Shown in pieces: positions 1 through 7,949 of a DNA stretch of 9,558 nucleotides; position 1 is the first letter of the stretch; each line of letters opens with the position of its first letter. Position numbers and translations under genes: made by a program. This stretch comes from Pseudomonadota bacterium (lineage in GTDB: Bacteria > Pseudomonadota > Gammaproteobacteria > Enterobacterales > Enterobacteriaceae). The stretch is taken from the NCBI GenBank assembly GCA_023425455.1, contig JAFACP010000070.1, forward strand, positions 1 through 9,558. The letters are read 5' to 3'. The notes below the pieces were generated by a model that worked only from the letters and a program-made list of their open reading frames with translations, was not told the DNA's origin and made no database searches.

Positions 1-713
1 GGTGAAATCAGCGCAGAGAGCGACTCGCTCAACAACTCATCGAGCAGACTTTCCTGCTCGGCGCATAGCGTCGCGCTTCGGGCTGTGGCATCGGCAAAAT
101 GGCTCCAGCGCCGGGTCAGCAGCGGCAGCACCTGTAACCGCAGGAAATTACGGTCATAGCTGTCGTCCTGGTTGCTCTCGTCCTCAATCCAGCTCAGACG
201 GTGCGTTTGCGCCCAGGCCTCCAGCGAAGCGCGCGTTTCGCCAAGCAGAGGACGAAGTAATTGCGTACCGGCAAAACTGGCGCGCGCAGGCATCGCGGAT
301 AAACCTGCCGGGCCGCTGCCGCGCTTTAGCGCGAGCAAAAAAGTTTCGCACTGATCGTCGAGATGTTGCGCCGTCACCAGCGCTTCGCCGGTTTGCAGCG
401 CGGCGGAAAAGGCGGCATAACGGGCTTTTCGCGCCTGCGCTTCAATGCCCAGCCCCTCATCCTGCAGGGTAACCCGCTCAATTATCAACGGGATCGACCA
501 CGCGGCGCACAACGCTTCACAGTGTCCCGCCCAGCTATCGGCATGGGGGCTTAAACCGTGATGGATGTGTATCGCCCGGATCCGGACGTCAGGCTCCCGA
601 TCGCGCCAGCGCTTAAGACGGTGCAGCAGAACGGTCGAATCCAGCCCACCGCTAAACCCCACCAGCAGCTGGCGGTAGGGTGAAACGGCGTGAGCGATAG
701 TGGGTAAAGTCAT
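1..713 (-). CDS. tilS: tRNA(Ile)-lysidine synthetase TilS, N-terminal part (3' end outside window)
   Basis: TilS uses ATP and lysine to convert the wobble cytidine of the CAU anticodon of a minor isoleucine tRNA to lysidine. This changes both its charging and its decoding from AUG to AUA, and the enzyme is essential in most bacteria. Reading the minus strand from the ATG at 711-713 gives 237 uninterrupted codons running off the left edge; E. coli TilS is about 432 residues, so roughly the last 45 percent is missing. Visible motifs are the N-type ATP pyrophosphatase P-loop SGGLDST at residues 21-27, HHGLS at 51-55, GIEAQAR at 89-95, the QHLDDQCET segment at 116-124, and the family signature [17 protein letters not shown] at 176-192. 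The start is supported by the usual short stretch before the P-loop, although no clear Shine-Dalgarno sequence precedes it. It lies 57 nt after yaeR on the same strand. The extreme N-terminus differs from E. coli. Identification is firm. Confidence 0.97.
   Translation of the reverse strand, partial: MTLPTIAHAVSPYRQLLVGFSGGLDSTVLLHRLKRWRDREPDVRIRAIHIHHGLSPHADSWAGHCEALCAAWSIPLIIERVTLQDEGLGIEAQARKARYAAFSAALQTGEALVTAQHLDDQCETFLLALKRGSGPAGLSAMPARASFAGTQLLRPLLGETRASLEAWAQTHRLSWIEDESNQDDSYDRNFLRLQVLPLLTRRWSHFADATARSATLCAEQESLLDELLSESLSALIS
659..666 (-). other. Chi octamer (RecBCD recombination hotspot sequence)
   Basis: The plus strand reads CCACCAGC, so the minus strand carries the exact E. coli-type Chi sequence GCTGGTGG. 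It lies inside tilS, just before the P-loop codons. Chi sites switch RecBCD from degradation to recombination and are over-represented in enterobacterial genomes, with several expected in a window of this size. The match is exact; activity in this host is assumed. Confidence 0.6.
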
Positions 714-731
714 ATGAAGTTACGCGAAAGC

Positions 732-752
732 ATGCCCGAACTGAGCGGGCAT
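732..752 (-). other. Perfect 7-bp inverted repeat between yaeR and tilS
   Basis: On the minus strand the arms ATGCCCG and CGGGCAT enclose a 7-nt loop (CTCAGTT) in the 57-nt yaeR-tilS gap, ending 18 nt before the tilS start codon. The arm is GC-rich enough to form a stable RNA hairpin. It is followed by GCTTTCG rather than a run of T residues, so it does not look like a standard rho-independent terminator. It could be a weak attenuator, an mRNA-processing or stabilising structure, or chance. The inverted repeat is directly visible; a function is inference. Confidence 0.45.
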
Positions 753-770
753 TATCACACAGGATGGCGG

Positions 771-1160
771 TCAGTGCTGATAAAGCTCCAGCGGCAGTCC
801 ATCCGGGTCATTGAAAAAGGTGAAACGTTTGTCGGTATAGGGGTCGACACGGATCGCCTCGCACCTAACGCCGTGAGCTTCCAACTGTCTGACCGCCCTG
901 TCAATGTCGTCGACGCTAAAGGCAAGATGACGAAGTCCGCAGGCCTCCGGGCGGGACGGACGCGCAGGAGGAAAAGGAAAAGAGAACAGCTCGATGACAT
1001 ACTGTCCGTTTAGCGCCAGGTCGCCTTTCCAGGAGTCACGATCCTCACGGTACACCTCGCTTAACAGCGTAAAACCGAGAATATTGCAGTAGAACGCCTT
1101 ACTCTTCGCGTAATCGGCGGCAATGATCGCAATATGGTGAACCTGTTTTAAACCCAGCAT
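771..1160 (-). CDS. yaeR: YaeR, small VOC-superfamily (glyoxalase I-like) metalloprotein
   Basis: This 129-residue protein matches E. coli YaeR along its whole length, from the MLGLKQVHHIAI start to the PLELY end. It is a single vicinal-oxygen-chelate protein made of two beta-alpha-beta-beta-beta modules, roughly residues 5-62 and 75-128. Likely metal ligands at the usual VOC positions are His8 or His9, Glu57 (YVIELF), His78 (LRHLAF) and Glu125 (PLELY). The family includes glyoxalase I, dioxygenases and fosfomycin-resistance enzymes; the substrate of YaeR is not established, so a glyoxalase label would be over-reading. No signal peptide or membrane segment is seen, so it should be cytosolic. 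The ATG at 1158-1160 has a good Shine-Dalgarno sequence (AAGGAG at 1166-1171) 5 nt upstream. The gene follows ldcC by 65 nt with no terminator between them, suggesting co-transcription. Confidence 0.95.
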   Translation of the reverse strand: MLGLKQVHHIAIIAADYAKSKAFYCNILGFTLLSEVYREDRDSWKGDLALNGQYVIELFSFPFPPARPSRPEACGLRHLAFSVDDIDRAVRQLEAHGVRCEAIRVDPYTDKRFTFFNDPDGLPLELYQH

Positions 1161-1165
1161 AGCTT

Positions 1166-1171
1166 CTCCTT
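1166..1171 (-). promoter_or_regulatory. Ribosome binding site of yaeR
   Basis: The minus strand shows AAGGAG, 5 nt before the yaeR ATG, inside the 65-nt ldcC-yaeR gap. It fixes the start codon and suggests yaeR is translated independently of ldcC even if both share a transcript. I see no good promoter in the gap. Confidence 0.75.
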
Positions 1172-1225
1172 TTTATGATGCCTGCACGTTACAACCGACA
1201 CCCCGTGCCTTGCAAGCCGTCGTCT

Positions 1226-3358
1226 CTATTTTAGGACCCGTACCCAGTAGATGCCCTGTTCATCGCGCCTCGCACCGTGGATATCCGTTTCAAAGCCCGG
1301 GTAGTGGCGGCCGACGGAGCAGAGCATCAGCAGGAAATCGAGCACCGTCCTGCTGGCGTCGGTAATCATCTCGCCGGGCATCAGAAGCGGTACGCCTGGC
1401 GGGTACGGGAGGATCATATTGGCCGACACGCGGCCAACCAGATTTTCCAGCTCGACGGTTTCCACCTCGCCTTTGACCTGCCGTTGCCAGGCCTTGTGCG
1501 GCGTCAGCTTCATCTCGGGCAGCACGTCAAACGCCTGCAGCATCAGGCGCGGCAGATCGTGCTGGCGAATAAGGCGATGGATCCCCTGGGCCAGATCCTG
1601 AATACGCATATTGCGATAGAAGTCAGGATCTTCCGCGTAGAGATCCGGCAGCATGTTCTTCACCCGCAGATTGAGATCGTAGGCGCGTTTAAACTCCATC
1701 AGCCCGCGCAACAGTCCCATGGCCCGGGTTTTATCAATCCCGATACTGAACAGAAACAGAAGATTATAGGGCCCGGTTTTCTCCACCACCACGCCACGCT
1801 CATCCAGGAACCTGGCAACCAGCGCGGCAGGAATGCCTTCATCGCGCATCTTGCCCTGTTCATCCATTCCCGGCGTCAGGATCGTGACCTTTACCGGGTC
1901 GAGGAACATGTGGTCGGTATCCGCGTCACGAAAGCCGTGCCAGTTCTCACCTGGCGAGACGGGCCAGCACGCCGCCTCGTCGATCTCCTCCGGCTGCCAG
2001 ATATCAAAGAACCAGCCATCCGCTTCATCCTTCAGGCGCTGTACCTCTTTACGGAAATGCAGCGCCCTCTCCACGGAGCGATTGATCAGGCGCTTGCCGG
2101 GATTGCCGCGCAGCATTGCCGCCGCCGTTTCGATAGAGGCCACCAGCGGGTAGCTCGGTGAGGTGGTGGTATGCATCATAAAGGCTTCGTTAAATGTCTC
2201 TTCGTCGTATTGCCCCTTAATATGAATTAACGAAGCCTGGGAAAAGGCGGCCAGCATTTTGTGGGTCGACTGGGTTTCAAAGAACACCTTGCCCGGCACG
2301 CGTTCGCCACTCATGCCGCTTTTTCCGGCATAAATGGGATGGAAATTGGTGTACGGCACCCACGCAGAATCGAAATGGATAGAGGGTACATCCAGGGTCT
2401 GCTTGATCCAGTTCGTGTTGTACAGCAACCCGTCGTAGGTCGAGTTGGTGATCACCGCGTGAACCGGCCAGCTGGCTCCCGGAATGGCAGACACTTTCTG
2501 TTCGATGGTCGAACGGGCAAACTCACGACGCGGAATGCCACCGAGAATACCGAGCGCATTACGCGTGGGCGACAGCCACAGCGGCACCACGTCGCTCATC
2601 ATCAGCAGATGCGCCAGCGACTTGTGGCAGTTACGGTCGATCAGCAACGTACTGCCAGCCGGCGCGGCGTACATACCGACAATTTTGTTTGAGGTCGAGG
2701 TGCCATTGGTCACCATATAGCTCTGCTCGGCTCCAAACGTCCGGGCGATGTACTCTTCGGCCTCCAGGTGCGGCCCGGTATGGTCGAGCAACGAACCGAG
2801 TTCAGTCACCGAAATCGAGACGTCGGCCTTCAGGGTATTGCCGCCAAAAAAATCATAGAACAGGCAGCCCACCGGGCTCTTTTGATAGGCGGTGCCGGCC
2901 ATATGCCCGGGCGTACAAAACGTGTACTTGCCCTCTTTCACATAGGTGAATAACGCGCGGGTAAACGGCGGAGTGATGTTATCAAGATACTCACCGGTGT
3001 ATTGCTGAATGCGGGTCGCAATCTCATCCGCCACGCCAAGCGCGTACTCGAAAAACCACAGCGCCATACGCATATCGTGGGCGCTGACGTCCATTGTCGA
3101 ATGCGTGTTGATAAAGGCATACAGCGGAAGATATTCGTTCAGCTTATTAATTTCGCTGCACAACTCCAGGTCGTACTCGTCCCAGTCGAAAATCACGCCG
3201 CAGATGCGCGGGTTGTGTTCGATGAACTTCAGCAGGTCAGCGCTGTTGTGCGGCCAGATCAGCTGATAGCCGCGGGATTGCAGGACCTGCCCGAGCTCCT
3301 TAATCGGCTCATCTTTGTAAAAGACGCCGTGCGGCCCCATGATGGCAATAATATTCAC
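1226..3358 (-). CDS. ldcC: Lysine decarboxylase LdcC (PLP-dependent, decameric)
   Basis: LdcC decarboxylates L-lysine to cadaverine and CO2. It is the low-level, non-acid-induced paralogue of LdcI/CadA. The 710 residues show the family order, with boundaries taken from LdcI: N-terminal wing (about 1-129), linker (130-183), PLP core (184-417), a small domain, and a C-terminal domain from about 564. The cofactor lysine is Lys367 in STHKM; Asp330 (HFDSAW) and the RNCHKS histidine fit the PLP-binding set. It matches LdcC rather than CadA in detail (for example MNIIAIMGPHGV at the start), and the position between accA and yaeR is that of ldcC. The start is GTG at 3356-3358, backed by a strong Shine-Dalgarno sequence; the next ATG, at codon 7, would remove the first beta strand. 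It ends VRVLK with a TAG stop, apparently three residues shorter than E. coli K-12 LdcC (713). Residue 154 is Ala in PGHMAG, where E. coli has Gly. CadA is excluded, since no cadB or cadC is nearby. Confidence 0.97.
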   Translation of the reverse strand: MNIIAIMGPHGVFYKDEPIKELGQVLQSRGYQLIWPHNSADLLKFIEHNPRICGVIFDWDEYDLELCSEINKLNEYLPLYAFINTHSTMDVSAHDMRMALWFFEYALGVADEIATRIQQYTGEYLDNITPPFTRALFTYVKEGKYTFCTPGHMAGTAYQKSPVGCLFYDFFGGNTLKADVSISVTELGSLLDHTGPHLEAEEYIARTFGAEQSYMVTNGTSTSNKIVGMYAAPAGSTLLIDRNCHKSLAHLLMMSDVVPLWLSPTRNALGILGGIPRREFARSTIEQKVSAIPGASWPVHAVITNSTYDGLLYNTNWIKQTLDVPSIHFDSAWVPYTNFHPIYAGKSGMSGERVPGKVFFETQSTHKMLAAFSQASLIHIKGQYDEETFNEAFMMHTTTSPSYPLVASIETAAAMLRGNPGKRLINRSVERALHFRKEVQRLKDEADGWFFDIWQPEEIDEAACWPVSPGENWHGFRDADTDHMFLDPVKVTILTPGMDEQGKMRDEGIPAALVARFLDERGVVVEKTGPYNLLFLFSIGIDKTRAMGLLRGLMEFKRAYDLNLRVKNMLPDLYAEDPDFYRNMRIQDLAQGIHRLIRQHDLPRLMLQAFDVLPEMKLTPHKAWQRQVKGEVETVELENLVGRVSANMILPYPPGVPLLMPGEMITDASRTVLDFLLMLCSVGRHYPGFETDIHGARRDEQGIYWVRVLK
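2140..2147 (-). other. Chi octamer (RecBCD recombination hotspot sequence)
   Basis: The plus strand reads CCACCAGC, giving GCTGGTGG on the minus strand, inside ldcC. It has the same orientation as the Chi site in tilS and as transcription of all genes here. The match is exact; two such sites in about 9.5 kb is within what is normal for E. coli-like genomes. Confidence 0.6.
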
Positions 3359-3362
3359 GGTT

Positions 3363-3371
3363 CACCTCCCT
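3363..3371 (-). promoter_or_regulatory. Strong ribosome binding site supporting the GTG start of ldcC
   Basis: The minus strand reads AGGGAGGTG, nearly complementary to the 16S rRNA 3' end. Its GGGAGG core lies 6 nt before the GTG at 3356-3358. This decides the ldcC start in favour of GTG over the downstream in-frame ATG at codon 7. A strong site with a weaker start codon may set a moderate translation level, which is inference. Confidence 0.8.
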
Positions 3372-3386
3372 GAAAAAGATTAGCTA

Positions 3387-3416
3387 AGCATAGTTAAGGT
3401 AAACGGCGGGTATAAA
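3387..3416 (-). promoter_or_regulatory. Putative sigma-S-type promoter of ldcC
   Basis: On the minus strand the -10 region reads CTATGCTTAGC (3383-3393), close to the extended sigma-S consensus KCTAYRCTTAA, with the core hexamer TATGCT at 3387-3392. A weak -35-like TTTATA (4 of 6 matches to TTGACA) lies at 3411-3416 with an 18-bp spacer. Initiation about 7 nt downstream, near 3380, would give a leader of roughly 22 nt containing the Shine-Dalgarno site. Reported RpoS-dependent expression of E. coli ldcC agrees with this. The match is seen in the sequence; promoter activity is inferred. Confidence 0.5.
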
Positions 3417-3442
3417 AAAAGCCGCAACACTGTGCGGCTTTT
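3414..3442 (-). terminator. Rho-independent terminator after accA
   Basis: Read on the minus strand, AAAAGCCGCA (3442-3433) pairs with TGCGGCTTTT (3426-3417) around a 6-nt loop. This gives a 10-bp stem with a GC-rich core, followed by a run of seven T residues (3420-3414) that overlaps the lower stem. It begins 16 nt after the accA stop codon and separates the lpxB-rnhB-dnaE-accA unit from ldcC. In the plus direction only four T residues follow the stem, so it should work mainly for accA. Confidence 0.92.
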
Positions 3443-3458
3443 CAGATAATTGTGACGC

Positions 3459-4418
3459 TTACGCGTAACCGTAGGTCATCAGACGCTGGTAACGGCGGTT
3501 AAGCAGCTCTTCTTTGCTCAGCACGTCCAGGTCAGCCAGGTCAGCCAGCAGCTGCGCTTTAAGGGAAGCTGCCATCACTTCCGGCTTACGATGCGCACCA
3601 CCCAGCGGTTCCGGGATAACGGTATCGATGAGCTTCAGCTCTTTCAGACGCGGCGCGATGATGCCCATCGCTTCTGCGGCCAGCGGTGCTTTATCGGCAC
3701 TCTTCCACAGAATAGAGGCACAGCCTTCCGGAGAGATAACGGAATAGGTGCTGTACTGCAGCATATTCACTTTATCGCCGACGCCAATCGCCAGCGCGCC
3801 GCCGGAACCACCTTCACCGATCACGGTGCAGATAACCGGTACGCTAAGACGCGACATCTCACGCAGGTTGCGGGCAATGGCTTCAGACTGGCCGCGCTCT
3901 TCAGCACCGACGCCAGGGTATGCGCCTGGGGTGTCGATAAAGGTGATGATTGGCATGTTGAAACGCTCAGCCATCTCCATCAGACGCAGGGCTTTACGGT
4001 AACCTTCCGGTGCCGGCATCCCAAAGTTACGACGAATTTTCTCTTTGGTTTCACGGCCTTTCTGATGACCAATGATCATCACCGGACGCCCGTCCAGACG
4101 CGCGATGCCGCCAACAATGGCTTTATCGTCAGCGTATGCACGATCGCCCGCCAGTTCGTCAAATTCATCAAACGCCAGGCGGACATAATCCAGGGTGTAC
4201 GGGCGCTGAGGATGTCGTGCCAGCTGGGCAATCTGCCATGCGCCGAGATCGGCAAAGATTTTGCGCGTCAGTTCTACGCTTTTTTCACGCAGACGATGCA
4301 CCTCTTCGTCGATGTTAATATCCAGTTTTTCATCCTGACGGCTTACGGCTGTCAGAGAATCGATTTTCGCTTCCAGCTCTGCAATCGGCTGTTCGAAATC
4401 AAGGAAATTCAGACTCAT
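3459..4418 (-). CDS. accA: Acetyl-CoA carboxylase, carboxyltransferase subunit alpha
   Basis: AccA pairs with AccD as an alpha2-beta2 carboxyltransferase that moves the carboxyl group from biotinylated AccB to acetyl-CoA. The product is malonyl-CoA, in the first committed step of fatty acid synthesis. The 319 residues equal the E. coli length and match throughout. An N-terminal helical segment (about 1-60, rich in Glu, Lys and Leu) precedes the crotonase-like fold. The [17 protein letters not shown] segment covers 160-176 and the glycine-rich [12 protein letters not shown], which contributes to the oxyanion hole, covers 201-212. It ends with the family's RRYQRLM and GYA tail. The ATG at 4416-4418 has AGGAA about 5 nt upstream. 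It follows dnaE by only 12 nt, implying co-transcription, and a terminator lies just beyond its stop. A separate accA promoter within the dnaE 3' end is known in E. coli, but I could not pick one out here. Differences from K-12 are few and scattered. Confidence 0.98.
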   Translation of the reverse strand: MSLNFLDFEQPIAELEAKIDSLTAVSRQDEKLDINIDEEVHRLREKSVELTRKIFADLGAWQIAQLARHPQRPYTLDYVRLAFDEFDELAGDRAYADDKAIVGGIARLDGRPVMIIGHQKGRETKEKIRRNFGMPAPEGYRKALRLMEMAERFNMPIITFIDTPGAYPGVGAEERGQSEAIARNLREMSRLSVPVICTVIGEGGSGGALAIGVGDKVNMLQYSTYSVISPEGCASILWKSADKAPLAAEAMGIIAPRLKELKLIDTVIPEPLGGAHRKPEVMAASLKAQLLADLADLDVLSKEELLNRRYQRLMTYGYA

Positions 4419-4430
4419 AGTATTCCTGTA

Positions 4431-7400
4431 TTAGTCAAACTCCAGTTCCACCTGCTCCGAACCAATGAGGCCACGGAGATCGTTTAATAAACGATCGCTC
4501 GGAGAGACACGCCACGTCGCGCCAAAACGCAACCGCGCGCGTGCATCCGCCCTCTGATAGTAGAGATGTACTGGAATTGTCCCAGAGCGGTGGGGTTCCA
4601 GAGACTGACGGAGTCGGTTTAAAAGCTGGTCATCAATTTGCCTGTCCGTCAGCGAGATAGCAAGCCCGCGAGCATATTTTTCCCGGGCTTCGTCAATATC
4701 CATCACTTCGCGAGCGGTCATTTTAAGCCCACCGCTGAAGTCATCAAAGCTGACCTGTCCGCTGACGATAAGTATGCGGTCTTTTTCCAGCAATTGCTGG
4801 TATTTATCCAGGGCGTCAGTAAACAACATCACTTCCAGCCGCCCGGAACGGTCATCCAGCGTGCAGATACCGATACGATTGCCGCGCTTGGTGACCATAA
4901 CCCGCGCGGCAACAACGAGCCCCGCAGCCGTGATGACTTTACCACGTTCTGTCGGGTGCATGTCTTTCAGCCTTACGCCTCCGACATAACGCTCAATCTC
5001 TTTTAAATACTGGTTGATAGGGTGTCCGGTCAGGTACAGGCCTAACGTTTCACGTTCCCCATCTAACACCACCTGCTCCGGCCACGGTTGGCAGCTGGCG
5101 TAGGATTGTTCAATTTGTTCCGGCTCTTCGGCCAGCACGCCGAACATATCGGCCTGACCGATAGCTTCCGCTTTCGCGTGTTGATCTGCCGCTTTTAACG
5201 CATCGCCCAGCGAGTTCATCAGTGCCGCGCGGTGTGGCCCAAGACGGTCAAACGCCCCGGACATGATCAGTTTTTCCAGCACCCGCCGGTTTAACTTTTT
5301 GGTGTCGGTTCGGGCGCAGAGATCAAACAGTTCGCGGAAGTAGCCGCCTTTATTACGGGCTTCGATGATGGCCTCAATCGGACCTTCACCGACCCCTTTG
5401 ATCGCGCCAATACCATACACGATTTCGCCGTCGTCGTTGACGTGGAAATGGTAAAGACCGGAGTTTATATCTGGTGGCAGGATTTTCAGCCCCATCCGCC
5501 AGCACTCATCCACCAGGCCCACCACCTTCTCGGTGTTGTCCATATCGGCGGTCATTACCGCCGCCATAAACTCTGCCGGATAGTGCGCTTTCAGCCATAA
5601 CGTTTGATATGACACCAAAGCATAGGCCGCAGAGTGCGATTTGTTAAATCCGTAACCCGCGAATTTCTCCACCAGGTCGAAGATTTTCATCGCCAGTTCG
5701 GCGTTGATTCCGTTCTTTTCTGCACCTTCAGCAAATACAGAACGTTGCTTAGCCATCTCTTCCGGCTTTTTCTTACCCATCGCACGACGCAGCATATCCG
5801 CGCCACCGAGGGTATAACCAGAAAGCACCTGGGCAATCTGCATGACCTGTTCCTGATACAGGATGATGCCGTAGGTTGGCTCCAGTACCGGTTTCAAGCT
5901 TTCATGCTGCCACTGCACGTCCGGATAGGAGATCTCTTCACGACCATGTTTACGGTCGATAAAGTTATCCACCATCCCTGATTGCAACGGACCGGGGCGG
6001 AACAGTGCCACTAGGGCGATCATATCTTCGAAGCAGTCAGGTTGTAGACGCTTGATCAGGTCCTTCATGCCGCGCGATTCAAGCTGGAATACCGCCGTGG
6101 TTTCCGAGCGTTGCAGCATGTCGAAGCTTTTCTTATCATCCAGCGGGATCGCAGCGATATCCAGCGGCGGCTCGCCATTCTTCGCCCGCCGCTTGTTGAT
6201 CATCTCCAGCGCCCAGTTGATGATGGTGAGCGTACGCAAACCAAGGAAGTCGAACTTCACCAGTCCGGCGTATTCAACGTCGCTTTTATCAAACTGGGTG
6301 ACCGGATGTTTGCCCTCTTCATCGCAGTAAAGCGGCGCAAAATCGGTAATTTTGGTCGGCGCGATAACCACCCCACCGGCGTGCTTACCGGCGTTACGGG
6401 TGACCCCTTCCAGTTTGCGCGCCATGTCGATCAGCGCCTTAACTTCTTCATCCGCTTCGTAGATTTCCGGCAGCTGCGGCTCGGCTTCAAACGCTTTCGC
6501 CAGCGTCATCCCCGGATCGGGCGGGATCAGTTTCGAGATACGATCGACAAAGCCGTACGGATGCCCCAGCACGCGGCCTACGTCGCGGATCACCGCTTTC
6601 GCCGCCATTGTACCGAAGGTGATGATCTGCGATACCGCATCACGACCGTACATGTCCGCTACGTGCTCGATAACCTGGTCGCGTTTCTCCATACAGAAGT
6701 CAACGTCGAAGTCAGGCATGGAGACACGTTCCGGGTTAAGGAAACGTTCGAACAGCAGGTCAAATTCCAGCGGATCGAGGTCGGTGATTTTCAGCGCGTA
6801 GGCCACCAGTGAACCCGCACCGGAGCCACGGCCTGGCCCTACCGGTACGCCGTTATCTTTCGACCACTGGATAAATTCCATAACGATGAGGAAGTAGCCC
6901 GGGAAGCCCATCTGGTTGATAACCTGAAGTTCAGTCTCCAGACGTTCGTCATATTCCGGGCGGCGCTTAAGACGTTCTTCCTCATCAGGGAATAAAAAGG
7001 CCAGACGCTCTTCCAGGCCCTCTTTTGCACGCTTGACCAGATAATCTTCGGTGCTCATGTCCCCGGTCGGGAACTGCGGCAGGAAGTATTCACCAAGACG
7101 CACGGTTACGTTACAGCGTTTGGCGATCTCAACGGTGTTGGCAAGGGCTTCGGGGATGTCGGCAAACAGCTCACACATCTCCTCTTCGCTACGCATATAT
7201 TGCTGCGGCGAATAGTTACGCGGGCGTTTAGGATCGTCGAGGGTAAAGCCGTCGTGGATCGCGACGCGGATTTCGTGTGCGTCAAAGTCGCTGCTGTCGA
7301 TAAAGCGCACGTCGTTGGTCGCCACGACGGGCAAACCGCGCGCTTCCGCCAGTTCCACCGCCGCGTGCAGATAGCTTTCTTCGTCCGGCCTGCCGGTGCG

Positions 7401-7913
7401 GATCAGCTCGAGAAAATAGCGATCCGGGAAGTGTTCTTCATAAAACGCGACACACTCATCTACCAGCGCGCTGTTACCACGCAAAAGACTGCGTCCGACG
7501 TCGCCCATGCGTCCGCCGGAAAGAAGGATCAACCCTTCGTTTAATTCGATAAGCCAGTCGCGATCGATGATCGGCCCGGCGGCACCGTACCCGCGCTGAT
7601 ACGCTTTTGAGATCAGCAACGTCAGATTCTGATAGCCGGTATTGTTCGCCGCCAGTACCGTCAGGTGGGTTAACTCATCACCCAGCAGGTCGCACTGGAC
7701 GTTAAAATCTGCCCCGACGATAGGCTTAATCCCTGCGCCATGTCCCGCTCCGTAGAACTTCACCAGACCACAAAGGTTGGTGAAATCGGTGATCGCCAGT
7801 GCTGGCATACCCAACGCCGCCGCCTTTTTTACCAACGGTGCGGTTTTGGCCAGGCCATCGATCATCGAGTAGTCGCTGTGCACCCGCAGGTGTACGAAAC
7901 GTGGTTCAGACAT
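4431..7913 (-). CDS. dnaE: DNA polymerase III alpha subunit (replicative polymerase)
   Basis: DnaE is the catalytic 5'-3' polymerase of the chromosomal replicase, working with epsilon (DnaQ) and theta in the core, with the beta clamp, and with tau of the clamp loader. The 1160 residues equal the E. coli length and nearly the same sequence. Order of domains: PHP domain (about 1-270, starting [12 protein letters not shown]), palm, thumb and fingers (about 270-910), then beta-binding, OB (about 990-1075) and tau-binding C-terminal regions. The catalytic acids are visible: Asp401 and Asp403 in PDFDVDF, and Asp555 in KFDFLG. The internal beta-clamp motif QADMF is at 920-924. The ATG at 7911-7913 begins 36 nt after the rnhB stop and has GGAA about 8 nt upstream. 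The stop is 12 nt before accA. All catalytic features are intact, with no intein, insertion or frameshift. This is the main E. coli-type DnaE1, not the error-prone DnaE2 or PolC. Confidence 0.99.
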   Translation of the reverse strand: MSEPRFVHLRVHSDYSMIDGLAKTAPLVKKAAALGMPALAITDFTNLCGLVKFYGAGHGAGIKPIVGADFNVQCDLLGDELTHLTVLAANNTGYQNLTLLISKAYQRGYGAAGPIIDRDWLIELNEGLILLSGGRMGDVGRSLLRGNSALVDECVAFYEEHFPDRYFLELIRTGRPDEESYLHAAVELAEARGLPVVATNDVRFIDSSDFDAHEIRVAIHDGFTLDDPKRPRNYSPQQYMRSEEEMCELFADIPEALANTVEIAKRCNVTVRLGEYFLPQFPTGDMSTEDYLVKRAKEGLEERLAFLFPDEEERLKRRPEYDERLETELQVINQMGFPGYFLIVMEFIQWSKDNGVPVGPGRGSGAGSLVAYALKITDLDPLEFDLLFERFLNPERVSMPDFDVDFCMEKRDQVIEHVADMYGRDAVSQIITFGTMAAKAVIRDVGRVLGHPYGFVDRISKLIPPDPGMTLAKAFEAEPQLPEIYEADEEVKALIDMARKLEGVTRNAGKHAGGVVIAPTKITDFAPLYCDEEGKHPVTQFDKSDVEYAGLVKFDFLGLRTLTIINWALEMINKRRAKNGEPPLDIAAIPLDDKKSFDMLQRSETTAVFQLESRGMKDLIKRLQPDCFEDMIALVALFRPGPLQSGMVDNFIDRKHGREEISYPDVQWQHESLKPVLEPTYGIILYQEQVMQIAQVLSGYTLGGADMLRRAMGKKKPEEMAKQRSVFAEGAEKNGINAELAMKIFDLVEKFAGYGFNKSHSAAYALVSYQTLWLKAHYPAEFMAAVMTADMDNTEKVVGLVDECWRMGLKILPPDINSGLYHFHVNDDGEIVYGIGAIKGVGEGPIEAIIEARNKGGYFRELFDLCARTDTKKLNRRVLEKLIMSGAFDRLGPHRAALMNSLGDALKAADQHAKAEAIGQADMFGVLAEEPEQIEQSYASCQPWPEQVVLDGERETLGLYLTGHPINQYLKEIERYVGGVRLKDMHPTERGKVITAAGLVVAARVMVTKRGNRIGICTLDDRSGRLEVMLFTDALDKYQQLLEKDRILIVSGQVSFDDFSGGLKMTAREVMDIDEAREKYARGLAISLTDRQIDDQLLNRLRQSLEPHRSGTIPVHLYYQRADARARLRFGATWRVSPSDRLLNDLRGLIGSEQVELEFD

Positions 7914-7949
7914 CTTCAGATTCCGGTTTACTTAATCTCGACACAAGAA

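Noticed and set aside
2..472. 156-codon plus-strand open frame at the left edge
   Set aside because: It is antisense to tilS, which shows clear family motifs throughout; the plus-strand product is Arg- and Ala-rich with no recognisable features.
1277..2161. 294-codon open frame on the plus strand opposite ldcC
   Set aside because: It is the mirror of a GC-rich, strongly biased coding gene. The product is rich in His, Arg and Gln, has no recognisable domain, and there is no Shine-Dalgarno site or promoter; ldcC on the other strand is certain.
3417..3442. Terminator acting in both directions
   Set aside because: On the plus strand the stem is followed by only four T residues, and no plus-strand gene exists upstream to be terminated.
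4433..4438. TTGACT, a near-consensus -35 hexamer, at the dnaE-accA junction (minus strand)
   Set aside because: No acceptable -10 lies at the right distance, and a start from it would fall inside accA after its start codon.
3591..4487. 298-codon open frame on the plus strand opposite accA and the end of dnaE
   Set aside because: It spans the junction of two certain genes on the other strand, has no recognisable motif and no start signal. It is a long shadow frame caused by accA codon bias.
5964..5972. DnaA-box-like TTATCCACC in dnaE
   Set aside because: One mismatch to TTATCCACA, isolated, and explained by conserved dnaE codons; no cluster or AT-rich region suggests an origin.
6111..6812. 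233-codon open frame on the plus strand opposite dnaE
   Set aside because: Low-complexity Arg, Phe and His composition typical of a reverse-complement shadow; it lies fully inside the conserved dnaE core.
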